Of a stretch of 64,000 bases of DNA, positions 1-9,259 are shown one piece after another. The stretch is from positions 186,001-250,000 of the forward strand of contig WHUA01000003.1 in assembly GCA_009377445.1 (NCBI GenBank), written 5' to 3'. The notes under the pieces are model-generated. The model saw only the letters and a list, made by a program, of their open reading frames with translations, was not told the DNA's origin and made no database searches. The stretch's first letter is position 1. Every line of letters begins with the position of its first letter. The stretch comes from Alphaproteobacteria bacterium. GTDB taxonomy: Bacteria; Pseudomonadota; Alphaproteobacteria; UBA8366. A program made the position numbers and the translations under genes.

Positions 1-268
1 TGGTCACCGACGGGAAGAGATAGAAGCCGCCGAGGTGCAAGCCGAGGGCGTCGACCTCCGGGCGTGGGCGGTTGCGCACCGTCTCGCCGCGCGGAATGTC
101 TTCGCCGAAGATCTCGGGCGAGTACAGATACTCCGGCGCGAATTCCTGCGCGCTTGCCTGCGCTGCAAGGGCGCATGCGAAGCCGGCCCCCATGCCGACC
201 ACCGCAAGCAACCGCGGCCGGAGCCCGGCGCGGGCACGCAAAATCCTGTCCGAGCGACTTCCCCACAT
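1..268 (-). CDS. Outer-membrane beta-barrel protein, N-terminal part (runs off the window)
   Basis: Reads leftward from an ATG at 268 and leaves the window after 89 codons. It starts with a basic stretch, then a hydrophobic signal peptide (LLAVVGMGAGFACALAAQ) with a likely signal-peptidase I site after ASA near residue 42. The mature start, ending in RPRPEVDALGLHLGGFYLFPSVT, resembles the beginning of the BBP2_2-type putative beta-barrel porins often found in exopolysaccharide loci; that assignment is from memory of the family. It would sit in the outer membrane, possibly for polymer export or attachment. It lies downstream of the ATPase gene on the same strand, separated by 180 bp with two hairpins, so it may have its own promoter. 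Barrel strands are outside the window, so the family call is moderate. Confidence 0.6.
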   Translation of the reverse strand, partial: MWGSRSDRILRARAGLRPRLLAVVGMGAGFACALAAQASAQEFAPEYLYSPEIFGEDIPRGETVRNRPRPEVDALGLHLGGFYLFPSVT

Positions 269-337
269 AGCCCCTATCCCAACCCATTATCTGTATTGGG
301 GGGCAGACTACCTGAATTTCCCTGGTAGTTTCAAACA

Positions 338-398
338 CTCCCTCGACCTTCGAGGGAGAAGCGCCGCCCACTGTGATAAATTGATAACAGTGGCGGCG
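338..398. terminator. Two adjacent hairpins between the ATPase and porin genes
   Basis: An exact 9-bp inverted repeat (CTCCCTCGA / TCGAGGGAG) occupies 338-358. A 12-bp stem with one bulged base (CGCCGCC-ACTGT / ACAGTGGCGGCG, loop about 12 nt) occupies 362-398. On the minus strand they follow the ATPase stop at 449 and precede the porin start at 268. Neither has a clean T-run, so they could be a weak terminator or an mRNA processing signal. Confidence 0.4.
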
Positions 399-448
399 TT
401 AATCCTGAGGAATTTCTACTATAGATTGCAGAGTTGACGCACCCCGGC

Positions 449-2305
449 CTACGCGGCCCCCGGCGCAGCGCCGGGCGCAGCGCCGGGCGAAGGCAGCAGC
501 TCCACCTCCTGCGCCCGTTCGAGAAGCAGGTCGGGCATATTGGGCATGCGGCCGCAATTCTTCAGCATGATGATCGCGCGCATGGCCGGATTGATGAAGC
601 GGTAGCAGGTGCCCTGCGCCGTCCAAACCTTTTCCAGGACCGCCTGGCCGCCTTCGCCGGCAAACCGGCTCAGCGCCGAATGCAGGGGCAGCTCGAGCAC
701 CGACCGGCCGATCGCATCGAGCGAGAGGCGGCTCATCAAGTCCGTCGAGAACGCGCCGTTCGTGTCGGTCGGCGTCTGCACCGCGAGATACAGAATCTCA
801 TCGGCCCAGGTCCCGCGCGTCGGCCCGCAAAGCTCATCGTAAAAAGCGCACAGTCGCGCATCGATCTTGCTGGCGGCCAGGCTGATGACCTCGGCGAGAT
901 CGTGCATCTCGACCTCCGACGCATAACGCTGGGTCGCCCGGCGAATGGCGAGGAGACAGAGCCACTGGATCGCGCTTGGAATACCCTGAGCGAGCCGGAT
1001 GATCGCTTCGGTCACCTCGTCGCCGAATTGCACGCCGACCGCGGACACGCCGCGCATAACCACGCGCGCGGCATCTTCGTCGCTCATCGGCTGCATCTTG
1101 ATCCACGTGACGTTGGGCAGCGATTCGAAGCTCTCCGGCAGGATATCGCTCGCGCGGCCGGCCCGGCCGAACAGCAGCAGCGACAGCCATGCACCCTGGT
1201 CCGACAGCACCCCCATCAGCTCGCCGATACGCGCCTTGAGCTCGACATTCTCGATACGCTCGAAATCGTCCACCAGGACGATCGCCTGATGCTCCGTCAG
1301 GCGTTGAAAGATCTTGATCGCGGCCGGAACGTCGAGCTCCTTCTCGCGATTCACCAGTTGGCAGAGATCCTCCGTCCCCAGGCGCTTCTGAAGAATGTCC
1401 TTCACCGGCGTCTCGGCGATGCGGGCGGAGAACTGCTCCAGAATTGCAAAGATGAAATGGTCGAAGGTGAGGTCGGCCGTCCCGGTCATGCGGGCGACGA
1501 GATAGCCCGCTTCCTTCGCGCATTCGGCGACGATATTCAACAGGGAGGTCTTGCCGAGGCTCTTTTCCCCGAACAGAATCACGTGCGAGCGTTCTTCTTC
1601 GACCGCCTGAATGATCGCCTCGATCATGTCCCGGCGGCCGGAAAAGTCCCGGTAGCTGCGCTTCGGGCGCGTCGGCGTGAAGACATCGCGGTAGAGCTTC
1701 GCGACCTCCCCGGAATAGTTGAGATTGCGTTCGTCGTGACGCCACATCCGGGCATTCGCGAAGATATTGAATGCCGGATTCGACGACGCATCTTCGTCGA
1801 TTCTCGCCAGGCGCGTCTCGCGGAAGGGAACGGTGTGCAGCATGCCCCCTTTCGGCTTGACCTCTTCATTCTTCGCGTCCGCGTGGTGCGCGGAGGCGGC
1901 GCCATTCGATTCCGCGCCGCCGCCGCTGCGGCGAGCGGCCGGCTTGGCATGGGCATCGCGATCGATCGCCGTGTTGTGCACCTCGAGATGAATTGGCTTC
2001 ACGCCTTCGTCACTTTCCTGCGCCGCGCGTATGTTGAGATGCGGTACCCCGTTACGGTCAGCCGCTACCTCGGATTCATCGAGGTCGTCCACCGATACGA
2101 CCTTCAAGGTCGGCTCGAAAAACGCCGGGCCGCCCACTTCGCCTGCTTCATCGCCGGCCTTGGCCGACGGAACCTCGCGGGCGGGCGGCGTCGGCTCGAT
2201 CATCTCCATCAACGAGGAAATATCTTCCGGCGCGTCCGATCCCTTGCGCTTGCTGCGCAGGAGCCGAATCATCTTCGTGAAAATCATTCTGTCTATCGGA
2301 TGCAT
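449..2305 (-). CDS. P-loop ATPase with long disordered N-terminus
   Basis: A 618-aa soluble protein. Residues 1-190 are low-complexity and acidic and look disordered. From about residue 215 there is an AAA/ORC-like ATPase core with Walker A GEKSLGKTS at 246-254 and Walker B AIVLVDDFE at about 341-349, followed by an alpha-helical region with LSLLLFGRAGR (sensor-like) and a C-terminal winged-helix-like part. It ends in three PGAA repeats encoded by a 12-bp tandem repeat at about 462-488. No membrane segment or signal peptide is seen. Similar ExeA/ORC-type ATPases occur beside polysaccharide genes, but the exact role is unknown; a regulatory or assembly ATPase for the export machinery is an inference. 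Strand choice is secure because of the Walker motifs; a long frame on the other strand is spurious. Confidence 0.75.
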   Translation of the reverse strand: MHPIDRMIFTKMIRLLRSKRKGSDAPEDISSLMEMIEPTPPAREVPSAKAGDEAGEVGGPAFFEPTLKVVSVDDLDESEVAADRNGVPHLNIRAAQESDEGVKPIHLEVHNTAIDRDAHAKPAARRSGGGAESNGAASAHHADAKNEEVKPKGGMLHTVPFRETRLARIDEDASSNPAFNIFANARMWRHDERNLNYSGEVAKLYRDVFTPTRPKRSYRDFSGRRDMIEAIIQAVEEERSHVILFGEKSLGKTSLLNIVAECAKEAGYLVARMTGTADLTFDHFIFAILEQFSARIAETPVKDILQKRLGTEDLCQLVNREKELDVPAAIKIFQRLTEHQAIVLVDDFERIENVELKARIGELMGVLSDQGAWLSLLLFGRAGRASDILPESFESLPNVTWIKMQPMSDEDAARVVMRGVSAVGVQFGDEVTEAIIRLAQGIPSAIQWLCLLAIRRATQRYASEVEMHDLAEVISLAASKIDARLCAFYDELCGPTRGTWADEILYLAVQTPTDTNGAFSTDLMSRLSLDAIGRSVLELPLHSALSRFAGEGGQAVLEKVWTAQGTCYRFINPAMRAIIMLKNCGRMPNMPDLLLERAQEVELLPSPGAAPGAAPGAA

Positions 2306-2957
2306 CGATTAGAAGGCCCGTGCCTGCAATCTCATTCGGGTTGCAATTATGAGCTAGGTTCCGCGTCAAACGAAGCCTTTATTCGGAAGGTTGGAGGTCG
2401 ATTCTTACGGTAGATCAATATTTTGAGTAGGCAATTTCGCACTTGTGTTACCACTTTCGAATCTGACCCTGCCATCCGCGACGGATATCGCGTCGATTGC
2501 GCGCCTTCCGTACAGGGTCGGCAGGACGCGCATCCCGCAACTGAGGTAGACCACGTCCCTAAACCCCTGTCTTTCTTCCGAAAGGGGTATTCCTAATGGA
2601 TTAATGTCAACGGGCGCGACTTGGACCAAACTCCGCGCGATGAGTACAAGCGACGGCGAACCGGGACCCCAAAACCTCATGCTACCAATTCCCGGTTGCA
2701 GACCAGTCGCGTATTCCGTGGAACGCGCCTGCGCCGGACATGTAAATAGCGAGTATGAGAGAACTTTTCCCCGTAGAAGTAAGCAGCCGCAGCGATGAAT
2801 CGCACGATCAATTTAACGTCATCCCTTCTGCGGGACTTCGGGCCGAAGGGGGTGGCCTACCCGTTCGGTCATCGCGCTCCGATTCGGGGCGCTCGAATTC
2901 TCGTTAAGATAGTATTAATATTTATTAACCAACTTAAACGTTAGCGGAATAAAGATC
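2306..2957. other. Long intergenic region ahead of the asnB operon
   Basis: These 652 bases have lower GC than the flanks and separate divergent genes. The last 60 bases are AT-rich (TAGTATTA at 2910-2917, then TATTTATTAACC) and probably hold the promoter for the operon starting at 2958. A 91-codon reverse frame (2405-2680) has no recognisable domain and no clear ribosome site, and I do not call it a gene. Nothing else is recognised. Confidence 0.4.
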
Positions 2958-4874
2958 ATGTGTGGGATCGTCGGCCTCTACAATGTTCCTGCCGGCCCCG
3001 GGACGCTCTCGGAGATGCTTGCGGCCATCGCTCATCGCGGCCCGGATTCGGAGGGCGTGTACCAGGCGCGCGCGCACGGCGCCGACGTGCGGCTCGGCCA
3101 CCGCCGGCTCTCGATCATCGACCTGTCGGACGCGGCCAATCAGCCATTCGAGAAGGACGGCCTCGTCATCGTCTTCAATGGCGAGATCTACAATTACAAG
3201 GCGCTCGCGCAGGAGCTCGGCGCCATTGGCGTGGCGTTCCGGACGAGCTCGGACACCGAAGTTCTGCTCGAGGCGTGGCGGCATTGGGGGCCGGCCTGCC
3301 TCAACCGGCTGCGCGGAATGTTCGCCTTCGCGCTGTTCGACACCCGGACCGGGCGCATGGTGATCGCGCGCGACCCGTTCGGCATCAAGCCCCTGTTCAT
3401 CGCCCGGCGCAACGGCGGGCTCATCTTTGCCTCCGAGTTGAAGGCGGTCTCGATCGCCGCCGGCGGCGACCTGCGCATCGACCACACCGCGCTGGTGTCG
3501 TCGCTGATGTACTACTGGATTCCCGAATCGCATTGCGTCTACCACGGAGTCGAGAAGCTTCCGCCGGGCCATTGGGCGGAAATTAGCCCCGATGGGACGT
3601 TCCGCCGGGAGTGCTACTACGACCCGCAGCGCGAGCTGGTGCGGGACTCCTACAGCGAGATCGGCATCGACGGGCTGCGCAGCGTGATCGAGGGCTCGGT
3701 GGCGGCGCATATGGTGGCCGACGTTCCGGTGTCGGCCTTCCTCAGCGGCGGCCTCGACTCGAGCCTGATCACCGTGATCGCGGCGCGGCTGGGACACCAC
3801 GTCGAAGGCTATACGATCTCGTTCCGCGAAGCGGACCGGCGACTCGAGGCGATGCCCGACGACTTGCATTACGCCCGCATCATCGCCAAGCAGAACGACA
3901 TCAAGCTGCACGAGATCGAAATCGCGCCGGACATCGCCGACATGCTGCCGCGCATGGTGCACATGCTCGACGAGCCGATCGGCGACGCGGCCGCGATCAA
4001 TGCCTATCTGATCTGCAAGGCGGCGCGCGACTCGGGCGTGAAGGTTCTGCTGTCCGGCATGGGCGCCGACGAATTGTTCGGCGGCTACCGCAAGCATTAC
4101 GCCTGCCTGCTCGCCGCCCGCTATCGCCGGCTGCCGGCATTGCTGCGAGACCGTGTCGTCCAGCCGATCGTCGACAGACTTCCGGTCGCACGCAGGAACA
4201 AGGGCTACCGCACCGTCCGCTGGGCGAAGCGCTTCCTCGCCTTCGCCGACCTGCCGGAGGAAGCGGCATTCCGTCGCAGCTACACCCATTACGGCGTTCC
4301 GGAGTTTCATGAGCTATTGAACCCGGACCTCAACGGCGCCGTCGACGCGCTGGTCGCCGAACACGCCGGCATCTACAACGAGTACCGCCAGGCGAACTGC
4401 GGCGATCAGGTGAACAGCATGTGCTACACCGACGTCCGTCACTTCCTGCCGGGCCTCAACCTCGCCTACACCGACCGCGCCAGCATGGCCGCCTCCACCG
4501 AGGTGCGCGTGCCGTATGTCGACCGCGAGGTCGTCGCGGCCGCCTTTTCGATCTCCGGAAGGCGCAAGATCGACGGAAATCAGACCAAAGCCGTTCTCAA
4601 GAAAGCCGCCGAGGCGTGGCTGCCGAAAGAAATCATCTACCGGCCGAAGGCTGTGTTCAGCGCGCCGCTCCGGGCGTGGATCCGGCGCGACCTGCGCGAG
4701 ATGGTCGAGGACCTTCTCATGCACGGCAACATGGTCAAGTCCGGCTTCCTGAACGGCGGCTATCTCCGCCGCATGGTGGACGAGGATCGCGCCGGCACCG
4801 CCGACCGCTCGAAGGAAATCTGGCAACTGATGACGCTGGAAAGCTGGCTGCGGCAGCAGTCCGCCTCTTTGTGA
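2958..4874 (+). CDS. asnB: Asparagine synthase (glutamine-hydrolysing), polysaccharide-cluster type
   Basis: A 638-aa class II amidotransferase. It begins MCGIVGLYN, so Cys2 is the glutaminase nucleophile, and residues 1-200 form the Ntn glutaminase domain (RGPD and NGEIYNY motifs visible). The ATP-pyrophosphatase loop SGGLDSS is at 263-269. Known family members convert aspartate plus glutamine to asparagine; AsnB-like proteins in polysaccharide clusters may instead amidate uronic acids or other carboxyl groups, which would fit algD and ugd in the same locus (inference). First gene of the forward operon, with a 53-bp gap to the next gene. The start is fixed by the obligatory Cys2. Confidence 0.92.
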   Translation: MCGIVGLYNVPAGPGTLSEMLAAIAHRGPDSEGVYQARAHGADVRLGHRRLSIIDLSDAANQPFEKDGLVIVFNGEIYNYKALAQELGAIGVAFRTSSDTEVLLEAWRHWGPACLNRLRGMFAFALFDTRTGRMVIARDPFGIKPLFIARRNGGLIFASELKAVSIAAGGDLRIDHTALVSSLMYYWIPESHCVYHGVEKLPPGHWAEISPDGTFRRECYYDPQRELVRDSYSEIGIDGLRSVIEGSVAAHMVADVPVSAFLSGGLDSSLITVIAARLGHHVEGYTISFREADRRLEAMPDDLHYARIIAKQNDIKLHEIEIAPDIADMLPRMVHMLDEPIGDAAAINAYLICKAARDSGVKVLLSGMGADELFGGYRKHYACLLAARYRRLPALLRDRVVQPIVDRLPVARRNKGYRTVRWAKRFLAFADLPEEAAFRRSYTHYGVPEFHELLNPDLNGAVDALVAEHAGIYNEYRQANCGDQVNSMCYTDVRHFLPGLNLAYTDRASMAASTEVRVPYVDREVVAAAFSISGRRKIDGNQTKAVLKKAAEAWLPKEIIYRPKAVFSAPLRAWIRRDLREMVEDLLMHGNMVKSGFLNGGYLRRMVDEDRAGTADRSKEIWQLMTLESWLRQQSASL

Positions 4875-4927
4875 CTACTCCTAAGCGTTAGTTGCTGGCG
4901 CTCGAAATCGACTCTAGGCATTGCACC

Positions 4928-7171
4928 ATGAAACAGATCGCACAGAATTATAAGTCGGGTGACATCCTCCTTCTCGAGGTGCCGATTCCCGCCTGCAAAT
5001 CGGGCGGTATCCTCGTCCGCACGGATTACTCGCTGATCTCCATGGGCACGGAAGCCATGAAGATCCACGAGAGCAAGCTGTCGCTCATCGGCAAGGCGCG
5101 CGCGCGTCCCGACCAGGTCAAGAAGGTCATGCAGACGCTGGCGCAGCAGGGGCCCGTCGCGACCTACAAGAAAGTCATGAACCGGCTCGACAGCTATACG
5201 CCGCTCGGCTACTCGCTGGCAGGCGTTGTGGTCGCCGTCGGCGCCGGCGCGGAGGAGTTCAAGGTCGGCCAGCGCGTCGCCTGCGCGGGCAATCAGTTCG
5301 CGCTGCATGCGGAATACAACTGGGTGCCGAAGAACCTGTGCGTCGCCGTGCCCGAGAACGTGACCTCGCTGCATGCCGCCTTCACCACCGTGGGCTCGAT
5401 CGCTATGCAGGGCTTCCGCCAATCGGAAGCCAAGCTCGGCGAGACGGCCTGCGTCATCGGCCTCGGCCTGGTGGGCCAGATCCTGGTGCAGATCCTGCAC
5501 GCGGCGGGCGTGCGCGTCGTCGGCATCGACGTATCGAAGGAGCGCTGCGCGCTGGCCGAGGCATGCGGCGGCGCGATCTGCGCCATTCCCGGCGATTCCA
5601 CCTTCGATGCCCTGAAGTCGAAACTGTCGGTGCTGACCGGCGGCGCCGGCGCAGACCACGTTTTCCTGACCGCGGGCGGCAACACCAACCAGCCGGTCGA
5701 GATCGCCGCCGAGCTGGCGCGCGACCGCGCACGCGTCGTCGACATCGGCAAGTGCAAGCTCGACCTGCCCTGGAACGCCTATTACGAGAAAGAGCTCGAC
5801 GTCCGCTTCTCGCGCTCCTACGGCCCCGGCCGCTACGACCCGAACTACGAGGAAGGCGGCATCGACTATCCGATCGGCTACGTGCGCTGGACCGAGCGGC
5901 GCAACATGGAATGCATCGTCGACCTGCTGGCGGCGGGGAAGCTCGACTTCGGCCCGATCACAAGCGACATCCTTCCCTTCGACGACGCGGTCTCGGTCTA
6001 CGAGAAGATCAACGCGGGCGAGTTGAGGGGCCTCGGCATCCTGTTCCGCTATCCGCTGGAAGGGGCCCAGGTCGAGGAAGCCGCCGCGGGCAAGCCGGTC
6101 TCCATGCCGTCGCTGCGCGTCCGCCGGGCCGCCGTCGAGCGCGTCAGGATCGGCGCGATCGGCTGCGGCAACTATGCGACCACGATGCTGCTGCCGCACC
6201 TGAAGGGCCGCCCGGACGTCGAGCTTGTCGAAGTGGCCACCGCGACGGCGCTGTCCGCCGCGAACGCCAAGACGAAGTTCGGCTTCAAGCGGATGTCGAC
6301 CGACTTCCGCGCGCTGCTCGCCGACGCCGATATCGACGCGGTGCTCATCGCGACCCGGCACGACAGCCATTCCTTCATGGTCTGCGAGGCGCTGCGCGCC
6401 GGCAAGGCGGTGTTCGTCGAGAAGCCGCTGGCCGTGACGCCGGAACAGCTCGCCCAGGTGCGCGACACGATCGAGCAGACCGGCAACGACCGGCTGATGG
6501 TCGGCTTCAACCGGCGTTTCGCCGCTGTTCTCAACGAGCTGCGCGGGCGCTGGGGTGTCGCCGGCGGGCCGCAGGTGGTGCACTACACCGTGAACGCGGG
6601 ACCGCTCAACGCCGGAAGCTGGTACGGCCAGACCGCGCTGCAGGGAACGCGCTTCGTCGGCGAGGGCGGGCACTTCATCGACACCGTGTCCTGGTGGCTC
6701 GGCGCCGACCCCGTCGAGGCCCATGCCATCGCGACGCCGGACGATCCCGACAACTTGATCGCCACCCTCACCTATGCCGACGGGTCGATCGCGAAGCTCG
6801 CCTATGTGACCCACGGCGATCCGAAGTACCCGAAGGAAATGCTGGAAGTCTTCGCCGACGGGAAAGTCGCGCGCATGGACAACTTCCGCCGGACCGAGGT
6901 ATGGCGCGGCGGCAAATGCAAAAAGGCGCGGGCCGGCGGCATCGACAAGGGCCAGAAGCAGGAGCTGGAGGCCTTCGTCGCGGCGGTCAAATCAGGCGGC
7001 GAGATGCCCGTTCCCGTGGCGTCGCTGATCGCGACGACGGCGGCGACCTTCGCGGTGTCGCGCAGCGTCGCGACCCGCAGGCCCGAGCGCGTTGCCGCAT
7101 GGGCGAGCTGGGACGAGGCGGAGATCGGGCGGGATGAAGGCTCTTATTCCGAGGCGGGAGCCGCGCGATGA
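4928..7171 (+). CDS. Bi-domain oxidoreductase: MDR alcohol dehydrogenase fused to Gfo/Idh/MocA
   Basis: A 747-aa fusion. Residues 1-370 are a medium-chain dehydrogenase (PLGYSLAGVV at about 92-101, Rossmann GLGLVGQ at about 178-184). Residues 405-740 are a Gfo/Idh/MocA oxidoreductase with its own Rossmann motif GAIGCGNYA at 409-417 and the FVEKPLAV motif that carries the catalytic lysine. The ATG at 4928 gives the natural MDR start; an upstream TTG at 4892 is in frame but less likely. It overlaps the heparinase-like gene by 4 bp (ATGA). In many bacteria this fusion travels with a heparinase II/III gene in surface-polysaccharide loci. Its substrate is not established; a two-step oxidation/reduction of a nucleotide- or lipid-linked sugar is the likely chemistry. 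Confidence 0.88.
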   Translation: MKQIAQNYKSGDILLLEVPIPACKSGGILVRTDYSLISMGTEAMKIHESKLSLIGKARARPDQVKKVMQTLAQQGPVATYKKVMNRLDSYTPLGYSLAGVVVAVGAGAEEFKVGQRVACAGNQFALHAEYNWVPKNLCVAVPENVTSLHAAFTTVGSIAMQGFRQSEAKLGETACVIGLGLVGQILVQILHAAGVRVVGIDVSKERCALAEACGGAICAIPGDSTFDALKSKLSVLTGGAGADHVFLTAGGNTNQPVEIAAELARDRARVVDIGKCKLDLPWNAYYEKELDVRFSRSYGPGRYDPNYEEGGIDYPIGYVRWTERRNMECIVDLLAAGKLDFGPITSDILPFDDAVSVYEKINAGELRGLGILFRYPLEGAQVEEAAAGKPVSMPSLRVRRAAVERVRIGAIGCGNYATTMLLPHLKGRPDVELVEVATATALSAANAKTKFGFKRMSTDFRALLADADIDAVLIATRHDSHSFMVCEALRAGKAVFVEKPLAVTPEQLAQVRDTIEQTGNDRLMVGFNRRFAAVLNELRGRWGVAGGPQVVHYTVNAGPLNAGSWYGQTALQGTRFVGEGGHFIDTVSWWLGADPVEAHAIATPDDPDNLIATLTYADGSIAKLAYVTHGDPKYPKEMLEVFADGKVARMDNFRRTEVWRGGKCKKARAGGIDKGQKQELEAFVAAVKSGGEMPVPVASLIATTAATFAVSRSVATRRPERVAAWASWDEAEIGRDEGSYSEAGAAR

Positions 7172-9222
7172 GCCTTAGCTGGTATCTCCGCCGGCTTTCC
7201 AAGATGTCCCCGGCCGAGGTAAGCGGCCGGCTGCGCGACGCATGGACGAAGCGCCGCTGGCGCGGGCGGCAGGTCCGCCCCGGCCAGCCGGATCCGCTGA
7301 AACTGTGCGGGCGAAACATCGCGCCCTTCACGCCGGGACTCGCAGGATTCGACCGCGGCCAGGTGCCCGCGGGCGTGACCGCGCGCATCCTGCGCACGGC
7401 CGACGCCGCGCTCGAGGGCCGCTTCCGCTTCTTCGATCGCGAGTGGGAGAGCCTGTCGGAAGATCCCGACTGGTTCTTCGATCCGCGGACCGGCATCCGA
7501 TCGCCGCAGCACGATTACGCCTTCGACATTGACCACCGCCGCGTCGAAAGCGCCGGCACCGTCAAATACGTGTGGGAGCCGTCGCGCCACCACCAGATCA
7601 CGGTCGTCGCCGCCGCCTATTTCCTGACCGGGGACGCACGCTACGCCGAATTCGCGGCCGCGCAGCTGCAATCCTGGCTGCGGGAGAACCCCTTTCTTTC
7701 CGGTATTCACTGGACCAGCGGCATCGAGATCGGCATCCGGCTGATTTCCTGGGTGTGGATCCGCCGCCTTTTGGCGGACTGGCCGGGCGTCGAAGCGCTG
7801 TTCGACGAAAGCCCTGCGTTCCGCCGCCAGCTTCACCACCACCAGGAGTATCTCGCGCGGCTCCGCAGCCACGGATCGTCGGCCAACAATCATGTGATCG
7901 CCGAAGAAGCCGGACAGTTTGCCGCCTGCTGCGCATTTCCCTTCTTCCCGGAGTCGCAGAAGTGGCGCTCGCATGCCGCGAGCGCGCTGCAGCGCGAGGC
8001 GCGGGCGCAGACCTACGCCAGTGGCCTCAACCGCGAGCTTGCGACGAGCTATCACATTCTCGTACTCGAGCTGTTCCTCGCCGCCGCCGTCGAGGGCGAG
8101 ACGGCGGGGCATTCGCTCGGGTCGGATTTCTGGCACCGCATCTGCGACATGACGGACGCGCTGGCGGCGATCATCGACGTGCGCGGACGCCCGCCGCGGC
8201 AGGGCGATGGCGACCAGGCGCGCGGCCTCGTGCTGGACGACCCCGACGCCAATCCCTGCCCCTCGCTGCTCGCGACGGGCGCAGCCTTCTTCGGCGCCTG
8301 CGACTGGTGGCCGGGCACGGCGAATCCGGACCTGCGGACACTGCTGTGGCGACACCTTGCCGGCCGGCCGATGCCCTCGGGCGCACGGCCGCGCTCGACG
8401 CCATCGCTCTTTGCCGACGCCGGCATGACGCTGTTGCGCGACAGGAGCGGCACCGCAGACGAGATCTGGTGCCGCTGCGATCACGGCCCGCACGGCTTCC
8501 TGTCTATCGCGGCGCACGCGCACGCGGATGCGCTTTCAGTCGAGCTGCGCTGCGGCGGCGTCGAGCTGCTGGCCGATCCCGGAACCTACACCTATCAGGG
8601 CGAAGCGGAATGGCGCTCTTATTTCCGCTCGACCATCGGCCATAACTGTCTCGAGCTCGACGGCATGGACCAGTCGGTGTCGGGCGGCCCGTTCCTGTGG
8701 CTGAAGTCGGCCAGGAGCGAGCTCGTCTCGGCGAGCGGCTTGGAGGGCGGACCGGAAGCTGTTTGGTGCGCCGCACACGACGGATATGCGCGCCTGACGC
8801 CGAATGCGCGCCATCAGCGCAGCGTCCGCCTGATACGCGGCAGCGGCAGGATCCTGATCGAGGACTTCGTCCAGAGCGCCGGAAAACACGGTTGCCGGAT
8901 GGCCTTTCATCTCGGCCCGCAGGTGGACTGCTATCTCGACGGCAACGTCGCGCAGTTGAGCTGGGATACCGGAACCGGTCGCCGGCGCGCCACCATGCGG
9001 CTGCCCGAGGCATTGAGCTGGACGACGGTGTCCGGCCAGGCCGAGCCGCCGCTCGGATGGTACTCGCCCTGCTTCGGCGCGAAGATCGCGGCGACCACCC
9101 TCGTCGGCAGCGGCAGGATTGCGGGCGGCGCCCGCCTTGCGACCGAATTGCGCATCGACTTGCGCGAAAAAACCCTTGAGCCGGCGGGCGTCGCCGACGT
9201 TATCGCTACGCCCGCGCCATAA
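7168..9222 (+). CDS. Heparinase II/III-family protein without signal peptide
   Basis: A 684-aa protein with the two-part heparinase II/III architecture: an alpha-helical toroid N-terminal half (SSANNHVIAEEAG near residue 237 and NRELATSYHILVLELF near 288) and a C-terminal beta-sandwich half opened by HAHADALSVELRCGG near residue 450, followed by ADPGTYTY. The N-terminus (MSLSWYLRRLSKMSPAEVSGR) lacks a signal peptide, so the protein is predicted to be cytoplasmic, unlike degradative heparinases. It is translationally coupled to the preceding fusion oxidoreductase by a 4-bp overlap and followed by algD 37 bp later. Whether it eliminates, epimerises or only binds a uronate-containing lipid-linked intermediate is unknown. 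Confidence 0.87.
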   Translation: MSLSWYLRRLSKMSPAEVSGRLRDAWTKRRWRGRQVRPGQPDPLKLCGRNIAPFTPGLAGFDRGQVPAGVTARILRTADAALEGRFRFFDREWESLSEDPDWFFDPRTGIRSPQHDYAFDIDHRRVESAGTVKYVWEPSRHHQITVVAAAYFLTGDARYAEFAAAQLQSWLRENPFLSGIHWTSGIEIGIRLISWVWIRRLLADWPGVEALFDESPAFRRQLHHHQEYLARLRSHGSSANNHVIAEEAGQFAACCAFPFFPESQKWRSHAASALQREARAQTYASGLNRELATSYHILVLELFLAAAVEGETAGHSLGSDFWHRICDMTDALAAIIDVRGRPPRQGDGDQARGLVLDDPDANPCPSLLATGAAFFGACDWWPGTANPDLRTLLWRHLAGRPMPSGARPRSTPSLFADAGMTLLRDRSGTADEIWCRCDHGPHGFLSIAAHAHADALSVELRCGGVELLADPGTYTYQGEAEWRSYFRSTIGHNCLELDGMDQSVSGGPFLWLKSARSELVSASGLEGGPEAVWCAAHDGYARLTPNARHQRSVRLIRGSGRILIEDFVQSAGKHGCRMAFHLGPQVDCYLDGNVAQLSWDTGTGRRRATMRLPEALSWTTVSGQAEPPLGWYSPCFGAKIAATTLVGSGRIAGGARLATELRIDLREKTLEPAGVADVIATPAP

Positions 9223-9259
9223 GCGCGGGAAGAAACACCTGAAAAAGAGAGACGGAATT

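Noticed and set aside
434..2413. A 659-codon open frame on the plus strand across the ATPase gene
   Set aside because: It has no domain signature and a composition rich in Arg/Ala/His typical of antisense frames in GC-rich DNA; the minus-strand frame carries Walker A and B.
2405..2680. A 91-codon reverse frame in the gap before asnB
   Set aside because: No recognisable domain, weak start region and unusual composition; kept only as a note.
4760..6814. A 684-codon reverse open frame opposite asnB and the fused oxidoreductase
   Set aside because: Shadow frame: the forward proteins have complete family motifs over the same bases.
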